Of a stretch of DNA of 35,739 nt, positions 1-10,335 are shown piece after piece. Position 1 is the first letter of the stretch. Every line of letters starts with the position of its first letter. This DNA is from Trachelipus rathkii (Eukaryota; Arthropoda; Malacostraca; Isopoda; Trachelipodidae): assembly GCA_015478945.1 (NCBI GenBank), contig JABUQX010060206.1, positions 5,001 to 40,739 of the forward strand, read 5' to 3'. The notes beneath the pieces are model-generated. The model had not been told where the DNA came from. It was given only the letters and a program-made list of their open reading frames with translations, and ran no database searches. Both the position numbers and the translations under genes were made by a program.

Positions 1-520
1 ATATTCTGGGTAACAATTAGCTTACCATATAGCCTATATATATATATATTAGCCTACTCAGGAAAGACTTTTTGTTATTCTTCTATTAAACAAATTTATT
101 TTCCAAATTATCAGAAAGTAAATCAACAGAATGAAGCAATATTTGCACTTTCGATTTTAAATTTATAATTAAAAAAAAAAGGTACTGTCTTAGCCTAGCC
201 ATTAGTTACTTCGGCCCTTTATTAAATTTAATGCTCACGTTGTTATTTCCCCCTCTGACTCTAAACACATTGATTTTACTAAAAAAAATAATTATTTAAG
301 AAAGCAGCATTATTACATTGTAAGAAAATGTTTTATGATATATAATAGAAAAAAAATAAACAAATAAAAATAAAGTCAAGTGTGCAATCGCTTCTAAAAG
401 AATCAATCATTCTACTAATCGTGATTACAAACGGAAAAAATATCGCTTCAGCGATTATAAAAATACTCATAAAAAATACATTAATAAAATCGATTTTTCA
501 ACAATCGTAGTATCGTGTGT
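1..520. other. AT-rich non-coding flank
   Basis: No coding frame, RNA gene or clear repeat unit is visible apart from a short TA run near 40-50. A copy of the motif 'cgatttttcaacaatcg' at about 490-506 belongs to the repeat family that continues in the fold-back element to the right. Confidence 0.5.
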
Positions 521-653
521 AGCTTACCATATCTTACTTACGTTTCAGAACCAGGAGAGACGAAAAAAACCTGCACGACAAACTCAGAGTGTGAGTATCG
601 ATTTTTCAACAATCGTAGTATCGATATTAACTTGGAATTTCTCCCCAAATAAA

Positions 654-928
654 GGATCAGCTGACAATTGTAAACAATACTTTTATACTTATATGTATCC
701 ATTTTATGTAATGATACGATATATTAGTATCCTTAATATAAAAGTTAACTAAAATATTTAAAAATTCTGGCAGCCATTGGGAGTTTTGATAAAGAAATTT
801 GTTTGTAAACAAAGTATTCTTTCGCGCAAGCCCGCCCGTTTATTAATTCCCGAAATCGAGGATTTAACACGGGCGCCTGACTGTGACGTTTACGTGACGT
901 ACAAGTGCGCAAACGGGCTCGGGAAACG
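654..928 (+). repeat. Left arm of long inverted repeat
   Basis: Reverse-complementary to 1106-1387 over nearly its full length with scattered mismatches and small indels, for example 'ggatcagctgacaattgt' against 'acaattgtcagctgatcc'. It holds a locally GC-rich portion around 830-928 in otherwise AT-rich DNA. Confidence 0.75.
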
Positions 929-1105
929 CAGCTTATATCTTACTTACGTGTCAGAACCAGGAATAACGAAAAGAACCTGCATGACAAACTCAGAGTGTGA
1001 GTATCGATTTTTCAACAATCGTAATATCGATATTAACTAGGAAAATAATAGCTGCTTTCCCGAAGCCCGACTGCAGCCCGGGCGGGCACACAGTCGCATA
1101 TGCAT

Positions 1106-1387
1106 CGTTTCCCGAGCCCGTTTGCGCACTTCTACGTCACGTAAACGTCACAGTCAGGCGCCCGTTGTTAAATCCTCGATTTCAGAATTAATAAACGGGC
1201 TGGCTTGCGGAAGGATACTTTTGTTTACAACACAAATTTCTTTACAAAACATGTGTCGGAAATGGCTGGCCAAAAGTTTTTTAATATTTTAGTTAACTTT
1301 TATATTAATGATACTAATATATCGTAGTATTTCATAAAATATATACATATAAGTATAAGAGTATTGTTTACAATTGTCAGCTGATCC
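1106..1387 (-). repeat. Right arm of long inverted repeat
   Basis: Inverted partner of 654-928, separated from it by a 177-bp spacer that is itself a copy of the left flank. Confidence 0.75.
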
Positions 1388-1783
1388 GACGGGCGCGCTC
1401 GACCGTTTCCAGGTACTCAAATTTCCTGTTCTCTGATTGGTTAATGTAATTTTTTTTAATTCGAAGCGTTTCCGAGTCGATTTTGCACACGGGCTGCACT
1501 CGGGCTTCGGGAAACGCAGCTAATGTCTCTGAAAATTTAACTGGGAAATAAAATAATGTGTTTGTAAAATACACTAGATTTCGTCACACAAATTTTGTGT
1601 TAAAAATATAAAAATATCATTTTTAGGTCCAAACCAATTTTTTCAAAAATTATGAGAAGTGAAAATAAGCATAAAACACATCAAGTGCATTTTTAGGCCC
1701 AGTGAAAATGGCTCTGAGAATCACCTTCTGGCTTTGCCGTGCAGGTTTTTTCGTCATTCATGGTTCTGAGACGTAAGTAAGCC

Positions 1784-1810
1784 GCACACACACACACACA
1801 CACACACACA
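1784..1810. repeat. (CA)n microsatellite
   Basis: An uninterrupted CA dinucleotide run directly abuts the right end of the fold-back element. Confidence 0.9.
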
Positions 1811-1898
1811 TCCATACATATGCACACGCACTTGAAAAAACATTTAATTTGAAAGAACATTTTAATTTTATTAATAGAAATTTATGCTTCACTGTAAA

Positions 1899-1899
<1 letters not shown>

Positions 1900-1940
<41 letters not shown>
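1900..1940. repeat. (TTA)n microsatellite
   Basis: About 13 perfect TTA units. It causes the poly-isoleucine stretch of an artefactual ORF across this site. Confidence 0.95.
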
Positions 1941-1965
1941 CTCCGTTTTCTATACTAGGAGTCAA

Positions 1966-2365
1966 CCATTTTATTTTATACTTAAACATTTTTATTTATT
2001 TTATAAAATCTATATATTTTTAAAACTTTTATTTATTTTTTTGTTTAAAACATTTTGATTTTACTAAAAATTTTATTTTATACTAAACATTTTTAATTTT
2101 ATTTATTTAAAAAATATATATATTTTTAAAACTTTTATTTTTTTTGGTTTAAAACATGTTTTTACTAAAAAAAAAATTATACTTAAACATTTTTAATTTT
2201 ATTTTTCAAAAAACTTATATTTATTTTTTATTGTTTAAAACATTTTGTTTTTACTAAAAAATTATTTTATACTTAAACATTTTTAATTTTATTTATTTTA
2301 AAAAATCTATATATATTTTTTTTATTTGTTTAAAACATTTTGTTTTTACTAAAAATTTCTTTCAT
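1966..2365. repeat. AT-rich minisatellite, unit about 90-100 bp, about four copies
   Basis: The phrase 'ta(c)ttaaacatttttaattt' recurs at about 1980, 2081, 2181 and 2271. Each copy is followed by a T-rich stretch and 'gtttaaaacattttg.ttttact', giving a period of 90-101 bp. The last copy is partial and ends near 2365. Confidence 0.75.
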
Positions 2366-2783
2366 TTTATGTTTATAACATAAAAAATTAGCGTTTTACT
2401 GACCCTAAAACCGTAAAGCAGTAAAACAGTTAATCAAGCCACCTACCCAGCCATGATTTATTGATTCGAATTATATTTTAAGCATCATTTTGAATAAACA
2501 TGACAATAAAAATAAGTTCTTTGAATAAAATAGCATAGTAAAATGTAAAAGTTTATTAAACTTTTATTTACTTTTATAATTTTTTTTCAGAAAAAATAAA
2601 AGCATCTGAAATATATATATAATATATATATATTATTATATATATATATATATTACGATATATATATCTATTTATATATTATATATATATATATATATAA
2701 TTTACTATATGGCGGCTTTTGGGGGTAGTCACAGTAGGCAGCATATTTGCCTTAGTGAACCCAAAAAATATTTAAAAGTCAGC

Positions 2784-2824
<41 letters not shown>

Positions 2825-3628
2825 ATATATATATATATATTATTATTAATATATATATATATTATATATTATATATATATATTATATAATATATATATAT
2901 ATGATCTTCGGTTTGAAAGCTCACTGATAAGCCGCCGACTTAAATTTCTACTCGATTCCCTTTTTAATATTAGCCGATTAGTGGCAAATGTTATTTCTCT
3001 GAGTCAAAAATATTTCCTTTTCCTATATGGCTAGGCAAGTTTCGCATTGCAACCGACTCATTAGCAGTCATTTTCTTTTGCCAAGAATCCAATTTAAATT
3101 ACATTAGCAAGAAATATAATAGTTATTATTAATAATAGCTTAATTTACAGAAGTATTTATTTAATTTTATGCTAACTTGATCTCTCTTATAACGACTTAT
3201 TTAATTCATAATTTCAATATGAATATTGACTCATTCTTACCGACCAGAGTCGCCATACTCGCTTGAGTCAAACTCCTTCTAGGCTAGTAGCTAATTTACC
3301 TCGGCAGACTTGTATCTTATTTTCATGTTATTACTGAGAATCGTTTTGTGTGAGTTAGAGTTAGTAATAACTAGCTTTTCATATAGTTATTAAATATTAT
3401 TTATTCCGATTTGTGCGCTTTTCAATAAAATGTGGAGCTTCTTAATTCTTATAAATACGGGGACTATTGAGTTCGTATTCGATTTAAGTTTCTTTAGAAA
3501 TTAATTTTTTTCTGAGTGATGTAGATGATCTAACTATATATATCTTTTCATATGGTTCCGCATCCAGATGTATCTAGCTAGGTATAATTATATATATATT
3601 ATATATATCTATATATATAGTATATATT
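2366..3628. other. Non-coding DNA with long TA microsatellites
   Basis: Irregular (TA)n tracts lie at about 2612-2700 and 2783-2901 and around 3587-3625. The sequence between them is AT-rich and shows no convincing frame, RNA gene or transposon end. Confidence 0.5.
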
Positions 3629-3857
3629 AGACTCTGTGGAGCAGGAGGTTGGGTCGCCGCCTCTCATACGAGAGGACTCTGGTTCAATCCTCCGACGCGT
3701 AGCAGTTGGAGTTTTTATCTACCTGGGGGCAAGAATTAAAACCCGACTGCGAACACGTTGGTGGTGCTGGTTTGGGATAGCCGGCCTTAAGGTTCGATTT
3801 TCCTGTGGTCCCCCGTGTTACCCCTTGCATAGGGGATATAAAGCACGTTAAAAGGTA
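3629..3857 (+). mobile_element. tRNA-related SINE-like unit
   Basis: An A-box-like sequence (3635-3648, 'tgtggagcaggagg') is followed at normal tRNA spacing by a B box (3681-3690, 'ggttcaatcc'), with an anticodon-arm-like hairpin between them ('cctctc...gagagg'). A tRNA-unrelated body of about 165 bp follows and runs into a (TA)n tract from about 3860, as a SINE 3' tail would. The block is far more GC-rich than its flanks. I cannot assign it to a named SINE family. A 71-codon frame across it is considered incidental. Confidence 0.5.
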
Positions 3858-3890
3858 GTTAATATATATATATATATCTTATATAATATA

Positions 3891-3923
<33 letters not shown>

Positions 3924-3966
3924 ATATAAATTTACCAAATAAAAAAAAATAAATACAAGTAGATAT

Positions 3967-4002
<36 letters not shown>

Positions 4003-4062
4003 ACGCGTAATAGGTGATCGCCTCCAACCAGCTATGTGTGTGTGCTCGTATATATGCCTAAT

Positions 4063-4096
<34 letters not shown>

Positions 4097-4144
4097 ATAT
4101 ATAATATTATATATATATATATATATTATTATATATTATATATT
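3858..4144. repeat. (TA)n microsatellite tracts
   Basis: Long TA runs at about 3861-3928, 3968-4000 and 4064-4143. The last directly abuts the 3' end of the LINE copy to its right. Confidence 0.9.
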
Positions 4145-7100
4145 ATTCTTTCTTTCTTTTTCACCTTCCTCTTTGCCAAGATTGGGGTAAGGATGCTTGT
4201 ACAAGCAATGAGAAAGAAAAGCAGTAGGAGACATGAACAAACGTCGAAAAGAAAGCCAGCTTACCCCCCCTCTGTACCATAATTAGTGAGAGCTCGTCAC
4301 AGACAGAAAATCCACTGACTAAGAGATCATGGGACCGCACGGACGCTCATATATGGTAAACTGCGTCATGTAAGGGCTTCATCCCCTGGCCCAGGTTGGC
4401 CAAACCAATGCCCATACAAAACCCCGCCATTCTCTCCTATCATGCACCTTATCTTCTCGCCTCTGCCAAACTCACATTTCTCTCCTTCAGAAATTCGTTC
4501 ACAGACTCATCCACTTCCTCTTCGGTCTCCCAGCCGGTCGGTTACCAACACACTCTCCCTATACATCCGCTTAACCCAACCGGCTATCATTCATCCTTTC
4601 ACATGACCAAACCATCCCGCTTATTTTCCATTTATTCTCTCATTTACCCCTTTCTTCACACGCACACCACTCTCTATACGTTCATTCCTTCACTTTTATT
4701 AATTCTTTTCACACCTAGCGCATGCGCCTAAGATTGTCCATCTGAACACTTGAACTTTAGATTATACTTCTTATATCCGACCATAGTCTACTACAACAAT
4801 AACCAGGTAACAATACCCTCATGTAAGACTCTTGCGCACTCGAGACTTAAGTCCCTTTTACATTCACCACGATTTAATTGCACCAGCTACGTTCCTAGCC
4901 ATTCACAACTTTCCTACTCACACTCTGCATCATCCGTTCCCTTCTCATCAACACTACCCTAAATATTTAAACCTCAGACACTTGTTTCCAGCTGCTGATC
5001 ATCTAACATAACTTCAACTGAGGACTGTCCTCACTCGCAACCATAACCTTACTCTTTCTACGTTTACTTTCAAACCCCTCCTTCTTTTACATATCCTGCC
5101 AAATCTCTCTCCCATTCCTCTCAAACTCTCTTCGATTCGCCACACACCAAAACATACTCCGCATATAATAGGTAGGGCACCTCCAACTCATCTCCTTCTC
5201 CATCATTCTAACACCATTTCCTGCCATCCACCTCGAATTCACTTCTCATACCCATCCATATCCAATTGATAACCAAGAGACATAACACAAACCTGTCTCA
5301 TCCGCTATTAATCTAAATCAAATCACACATTGACACATTTAATTCTTACAACATGCTTCCTCTCGTCATACATTACTTTTTGATTCCAATTCAGAAGCCT
5401 ACCAACCCAACACCATATAATCTAATCTGCATAATGTCCTATTAACTCTATATACGCCTGTTGTAAATCCATAAAACCTAAATATAATTTATTCTTACTT
5501 CTCACTCATTTTCCAATCATTTTGTTTCAATTAAAGAATTTGATGCACCATCTCTACCAACTCCTAATCGCAACCTTGTTCCTTCACAACCAGTTCCCTC
5601 AGTCACATCGACGCAACTCCTTTCACCCAAATACCAGCATTTACCTACCCTACAATATTAATAAACTTATTCCCTATAATTCCTACTACAGTTCCCCTTT
5701 TTCTCCCTTACCCTTATATAAGGGTACTTACCAGCTCTCCCTCAATCCCTTGAACTATAACCTCCATTAAACGCCTTTATTACACAAACATTCCAATCAA
5801 TCAACAACCATCCTCTGCCTCGGCCTTGATCATTTCACTAGTAATATTCATCTATACCTGCAGGATTTACCATTCTTCAACTTTTCACTCACCTCTATTA
5901 CGTTCCTCCTCACTAATAACCTCATCCCAAAATACCTAATCTTCTTGCACATAAACCAAAACCACACACTAACACCTCATCATTACTGTTAATATTGTGC
6001 AGATTTTCGAATTTGTGTGTTCTTTCCACAACTCCCTACACATCATTTCCATCAAGTTAACAAAAAGCACACCACCCTATTCATTATATCCTAAGGCAGC
6101 ATTCCTTCATTCTCATTCTTAACCTTTTCGCGCTTCCTCATGAAGATGTCTTCCTATTCCTCCCTTGGTATCGTCTCCATTCCATATCTTCCAAACTGTT
6201 CAATTTACCTCTTGTTTTCTTCCTACGTATGCAACTTTTGTCATTTCTTTTTTCTCCTTAATGATAATTCAAGCTTTTCTTTTGAATTTCATCTTTGCTT
6301 TACGTACAATTCCAATGCCACGCTTCTTTTTTTACCTTTACCGCCTATTCATCACCCTCTTCATTCCACCATTCGGTGTTAACATTCTTACTTCTACTTT
6401 AGCCATCCACACCTTTTCTTTGGCACTACTAAAAATTGGCTTCCTTCATTTGGCCCCCAGATTTGTTCAAGTACTCACTTGTTCATTCAACGAATTTACT
6501 AGCGAGCGCTTTACCTACTATCCTTATCTGTACTTGCTCACTTAACTTCTCAACTCTTAATTTACCTACTTCTTTCTGTTCACTTCCTCTCCATCCAAGC
6601 CACTAACTTAAGTTTTTTATAAGACAACAATAATGATACCGATAATACCATTCCTAAACCCTCACTGATTTAACACCAAACACATACTTCAACATCTCTT
6701 CTTCACCAACACAAAATAAATCATACTTTTTCACTTTCGGGATCATTCTACTACACCAACATCTAGTATCTTATGGATACTCTTGTGTTTAAGAAAGTAT
6801 TACTTACACACATACCTCCCTCTTCACAGAAATCAATCCCTTCCTACCATCTTCTCATTTTTCTACCCCTCTCCCGCCACTCCGCACCCCCCCCCGCAAA
6901 CCACCTGTTATACATCCTTTTTTGCTGCACCTATCCAACTCATTCAGGTCCCCCACATTACTCAATCATGAAAGCTCTACTTACCGCATCCAGAGCATCA
7001 TTCAATTTATCCCAAAATCGTACTCTCTTCAACATTTCCTCAGATGGACCATAACGTACAAGTAAAGTTGACTTTTCAAAATTAAATTTAACCATTAGAA

Positions 7101-7344
7101 TATCTAGGACTCACACACACAAAGTCTACCATAGCTTTGTACACAGGTCACTCATCAAAATTGCAACTCCTTCCTCCCTCTCTCATTCTCTTTCACACCA
7201 GCACGTACACATTTCACACCACACCACTCAACTTCACCTTTTCTTTCATCTTTGTTTCAGTCCAGCGAGCAATCAATTTGCCCTTTCTAAATACATCCAT
7301 CACCTCTCTCCTCAACATTTATTCCTCTGACATTCCATGTACCC
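4145..7344 (-). pseudogene. LINE copy 1: endonuclease/reverse transcriptase retrotransposon, decayed, nearly full length
   Basis: Read on the minus strand, this is a degenerate non-LTR retrotransposon of about 3.2 kb. The 5' end (7344-7324) encodes the AP-endonuclease start 'GTWNVRG', followed by a decayed 'GV..VRAGVKENERGRKG' stretch (about 7200) and 'VRYGPSEEML' (about 7040). The middle (5950-5500) aligns by eye with the reverse transcriptase of copy 3. The YADD active-site box is lost near 5165. The C-terminal end carries 'RPAG' and the shared 3' UTR phrase 'atcccctgg' near 4380. Many frameshifts and stops break the frame, so the small ORFs here are fragments or antisense shadows. The element type is an endonuclease-reverse transcriptase LINE, probably RTE-like. 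The clade is uncertain. Confidence 0.75.
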
Positions 7345-7444
7345 ATAAAGGGGGCCAGGCCTTTGAGTACTCCAATTATGGGATGAGAAAACGGGGTGCT
7401 TTAAAAAACTACTACGTCTTTGAAGCGTTCTTTTTTGGGGACGG

Positions 7445-7530
7445 TGGCTGGACAGTGGTTAGAGCATCACCGGTTAACTGTTGCTCCACCAGGACACCGT
7501 GTCATCTCTTCAGTACGTTATTCCCCAAAA
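7445..7530 (+). other. tRNA-like core 1 (degenerate)
   Basis: An A-box remnant 'gacagtggttagagcatc' is seen, but the B box is lost in a diverged segment. This is the most decayed unit of the array. Confidence 0.45.
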
Positions 7531-7640
7531 ATTGTGACTCTTCATTTATGGGGGGCCAGGCCTTTGAGTACTCAGCAATTCATGGGATGAGAAACCGGGT
7601 GCTTTAAAACTAGTTTGAAGCGTTTTTTTTTTGGGGAGTG

Positions 7641-7722
7641 GATGCCTAGTTGGGTAGCAGCATCCGGTACTGGTTGCTCAGCAACGCGGAGGTCGGCAGT
7701 GCTTCGAATCCCGCTGATGGAG
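7641..7722 (+). other. tRNA-like core 2
   Basis: The A box is disturbed by inserted bases ('gatgcctagttgggtag'). The B box 'cttcgaatcc' at 7702-7711 is nearly intact. A run of ten T follows the 'gagtaaaa' trailer, so this copy alone has a good Pol III-type terminator. Confidence 0.5.
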
Positions 7723-7852
7723 AAGAGTAAAATTTTTTTTTTATTTATTGACTTTCTTTATTAAGGCCTTTGAGGCTTTGAGTACTCAGCAATTATGGGA
7801 TGAGAAACCGGGTGCTTTAAAACTACGTTTGAAGCGTCTTTTTTTGGGGACG

Positions 7853-7932
7853 TGGATGGCCTAGTGGTTAGAGCATCCGGTTACTGTTGCCTCAGCAACG
7901 CGGAGGTCCAGTGTTCGAATCCCGCTGATGAA
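7853..7932 (+). other. tRNA-like core 3 (best preserved)
   Basis: A box 'tggcctagtgg' (7857-7867) and B box 'gttcgaatcc' (7913-7922) match Pol III type 2 promoter consensus at tRNA-like spacing. 'gttgcctcagcaac' can form a hairpin between them and 'cagtg/cgctg' can pair around the B box. The T-loop would be about nine bases and the acceptor stem is not clear. I therefore call it tRNA-like and not a functional tRNA, and assign no anticodon. Confidence 0.6.
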
Positions 7933-7989
7933 GAGTAAAATCTTCTGTGACTCATTCATTAAAATGAATGAGTCAGGAGATTTTACTCT

Positions 7990-8066
7990 CCATCAGCGGG
8001 ATTCGAACATTGGACCTCCGCGTCGCAGAGTTATCAAATAGCCGATGCTCTAACGGCCTAGGCACC
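7990..8066 (-). other. tRNA-like core 4
   Basis: B box complement 'ggattcgaac' at 7999-8008 and A-box complement around 8049-8062. The anticodon-arm region differs from core 3 and resembles core 5 ('gcagagttatcaa'), so two sequence variants exist in the array. Confidence 0.55.
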
Positions 8067-8173
8067 ACGTCCCCCCTAAACAAGACGCTTCAAAGCACCC
8101 GGTTTTCTCATCCCATTAAATCGCCATTCACCCATTCATTTTAAATTGAATGAGTCAAAGGAAGATTTTATCT

Positions 8174-8252
8174 CATCAAGCGGGATTCGAACTTGACCTC
8201 CGCGTGCGCAGAGTTATCAATTAGCCGGATGCTCTAACCACTAGGGTCATAC
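8174..8252 (-). other. tRNA-like core 5
   Basis: B box complement 'gggattcgaact' at 8182-8193 and A-box complement near 8233-8250, with small indels. It shares the 'gagttatcaa' variant of core 4. Confidence 0.55.
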
Positions 8253-8368
8253 ACGTCCAAAATGCACGCTTCAAACGTAGTTTTTAAAGCACCGCTTTTC
8301 TCTCACATAAATGTCGGCTATCAATGGCATCCATTAAATAATGAGTGCCAGAAGATTTTTCAACTCTT

Positions 8369-8449
8369 CATCAGCGGGATTCGAACACTGGACCTCCGCG
8401 TTGCTGAGGCAACAGTAACCGGATGCTCTAACCACTAGGCCATCCACGT
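8369..8449 (-). other. tRNA-like core 6
   Basis: B box complement 'gggattcgaaca' (8376-8387) and A-box complement 'ctaaccactaggccatcc' (8428-8445). Nearly identical to core 3 in reverse orientation, including the 'ttgctgaggcaac' hairpin. Confidence 0.6.
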
Positions 8450-8520
8450 CCCCAAAAAAGAACGCTTCAAACGTAGTTTTTAAACACCCGGTTTTCTCAT
8501 CCCATAATTGCTGAGGTACT

Positions 8521-8523
<3 letters not shown>

Positions 8524-8604
<81 letters not shown>

Positions 8605-8642
8605 AATATATATATATAGTATATATATTATATATATATATA
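8524..8642. repeat. (TA)n microsatellite
   Basis: About 35 perfect TA units, then an imperfect tract, directly next to the right end of the tRNA-like palindrome. Confidence 0.95.
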
Positions 8643-8699
8643 TGCCCTAACAGCACAAAGTTATCAATTGGATATCCAAACATTGCAATTTGTGGATGT

Positions 8700-9430
8700 A
8701 AAAAAGTGTCCAAGGGATATTCATCCATTTGTCCAATTTATATACCATTTGTTTGTCAAATGTCCACTTTTTGGATGCATATAGTATATTTTTTGGTTGC
8801 CTAATGGACAACCAAAAACATTCATTCATTGGATAGATAAATAAGGTTGTCCGATAGGCATTGTTTATTAACAATGTCGGGTACCGGAGGTAAAATATTA
8901 TGGACATCCAAGGGATATTCATTAATTGGTCCAATTTATATACCTTTTGTTTGTCAAATGTCCGCTTTTTGAATGCATAAAGTATCCTTTTTGGATGCAC
9001 AATGGACAACCAAAACATTCATTCAATGGATAGATAGATAAATTGGCTGTCCGATAGGTATTGTTTCGAAATATCGTCGGGATACCGAATTTAAAATATT
9101 TTTGATGTCCAAGAGATATCCATTTTATTCCTTCCAATTGTTCATCTATTTACAAAATGTCCGCTTTTTGGATTCTTAAAATTTACCCAAAACATTCATT
9201 TAGCTTTTAAGGGATAGATGAATATCCTGGGTATCCATTACGCATTAAAGAAGTTGGACATTTTGCAATGAATGGGACAATTGCAAGGAATAAAATGGAT
9301 ATCTATTTGACGTCTATATTTAAAATTCGGTATCATGACGCAGCTTCGAAACAGTACCTATCAGACATCCAATTTATCTATCCTTTAGATGAATGGTTAG
9401 TTATCCATTAGACATCCAAAAACATTTCAT
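8700..9430. repeat. Tandem duplication plus inverted copy of a 'gtccaa..ggat' repeat
   Basis: Two direct copies of about 200 bp start near 8707 and 8905. Both contain 'gtccaatttatatacc', 'tttgtttgtcaaatgtcc', 'aatggacaaccaaaa' and 'ggatagata'. A third partial copy begins near 9107. From about 9200 to 9430 the sequence runs in reverse: 'acctatcagacatccaattt' mirrors the 9040-9060 region and 'ccgaatttaaaatat' at 9086 is mirrored near 9320. Arms of roughly 200 bp (about 8985-9190 and 9200-9430) would form a hairpin. Minus-strand ORFs across the copies give repeated peptides by repetition only. The family is unknown. Confidence 0.7.
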
Positions 9431-10001
9431 CAAAATTGGACCATTTAAACTAAATAAGGATAAATATATATGTATTGGATGAATAAAATGAACCATTAAA
9501 TAAAAAAATACACAAATAAAAAAAAGTAAAATGAATAAAAAAACATTGAATAAAATAAGTAAACTAAATGAAATTCCTTTAAATTCAGCAAACATTCTTT
9601 GAAAAAGGTAAGCTTCTCGATTCTCAACGCAATAACTTAATTGAAATCCATCGGAAACAAACAAACTTTTCAGTAAGTAATATAACATTTTAATTTTATC
9701 ACTTTAAAGAATATATCGAATATCGAAAACCATTTTACAAGATCAAAATTTACAATTTCTAAAATTTTTAAAAAAACAAAATTGGTTATCAGCCATCATA
9801 CTAATATATAATATATAATATATATAATAATAATATGTATATATATATATGCATATATATAATAATAATAATATAATATGTATATATATGTATAATATAT
9901 ATATATATATCTTATATCTAACTATAACTCTTTAATAATAATAATAATATAATATGACTTGGGCTATATTTATGTATAATAATATGTAATAATAATAATA
10001 C

Positions 10002-10043
<42 letters not shown>

Positions 10044-10059
10044 TGTAAAAAACAAAATG

Positions 10060-10090
<31 letters not shown>
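9431..10090. other. AT-rich DNA with (TA)n and (AAT)n microsatellites
   Basis: AT-rich sequence without credible genes. TA tracts lie at about 9803-9911 and 10065-10090, and a nearly perfect (AAT)n run at about 9991-10043. The Tc1 element is inserted at the end of the last TA tract. Confidence 0.7.
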
Positions 10091-10092
<2 letters not shown>

Positions 10093-10335
10093 CTCGTCAA
10101 AATTAACACACCACCTGCTCAAATGATGTTCAGAGAGTACAGGAAGGACCAGTTGGCTGTGTAACTTTATTAGGCTAATAAAATAGCATTAGGGACAAAA
10201 TATACAGTGATAAGATTGTCGAGGGGCCCTAGGAATCCCCCGGGGGGTCTGCGAATGGGTCCTGTATGTCGGCGATGCGTTTCCTCTAACGTCGGACGTC
10301 ATCGCGGTGAAGGGTCTGTGCGTCGATGGTGTTAC

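Larger units (their letters stand above)
521..1783. mobile_element. Nested fold-back DNA element with outer and inner inverted repeats
   Basis: Outer inverted repeats of about 45-50 bp are seen at about 533-585 and 1729-1779; they share 'cagaacca', 'gacgaaaaaa' and 'cctgcacg' in opposite orientation. Inside is a much longer inverted repeat with arms at about 654-928 and 1106-1387. The left arm begins 'ggatcagctgacaattgt' and the right arm ends with its reverse complement. The spacer (931-1042) is a direct copy of the left flank (521-636). A third short inverted pair, around 1058-1090 and 1489-1520 ('gggcttcgggaaacgcagc' type), is also present. No transposase frame is seen, so it looks non-autonomous. 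The superfamily is not recognised and target duplications were not resolved. The short ORFs here read through the inverted arms and are not taken as genes. Confidence 0.65.
7351..8523. repeat. 1.2 kb palindrome of six tRNA-like units (three + and three -)
   Basis: Units of about 180-215 bp read plus at 7351-7550, 7551-7763 and 7764-7961, and minus at 7962-8140, 8145-8334 and 8335-8523. Each unit has a leader ('gggatgagaaaccgggtgct', then 'tttgaagcgt'), a T-run and 'ggggacgtgg', a tRNA-like core, and a trailer with 'agtaaaatctt' and 'actcattcatt'. The symmetry centre is exact at 7949-7974: 'gactcattcatt', two bases, then its reverse complement. Both outer ends carry the same terminus, 'ctttgagtactc' on the left and its reverse complement on the right, immediately before a long TA tract. 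No protein frame is credible. Confidence 0.85.

Noticed and set aside
777..1191. Two plus-strand ORFs over 64 aa
   Set aside because: They read across the arms and spacer of an inverted repeat, with no recognised domain.
7137..7607. Plus-strand 156-aa ORF
   Set aside because: It runs from antisense of the LINE endonuclease into two tRNA-like units. The repeated 'GGQAFEYS' peptide is the unit terminus, not a protein repeat.
7853..7932. A true tRNA gene
   Set aside because: A and B boxes are good, but the T-loop would be about nine bases and the acceptor stem does not pair clearly, so only 'tRNA-like' is supported.
7351..8523. CRISPR-like array
   Set aside because: The repeats are long, contain Pol III boxes and switch orientation; there are no spacers of uniform length and the window is eukaryotic.
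8480..8728. Minus-strand 82-aa ORF
   Set aside because: It translates a TA microsatellite (Ile/Tyr repeats) between repeat units.
8647..9137. Minus-strand ORFs with similar peptides
   Set aside because: The similarity comes from the duplicated 200-bp repeat. The frames are not continuous and there is no domain.
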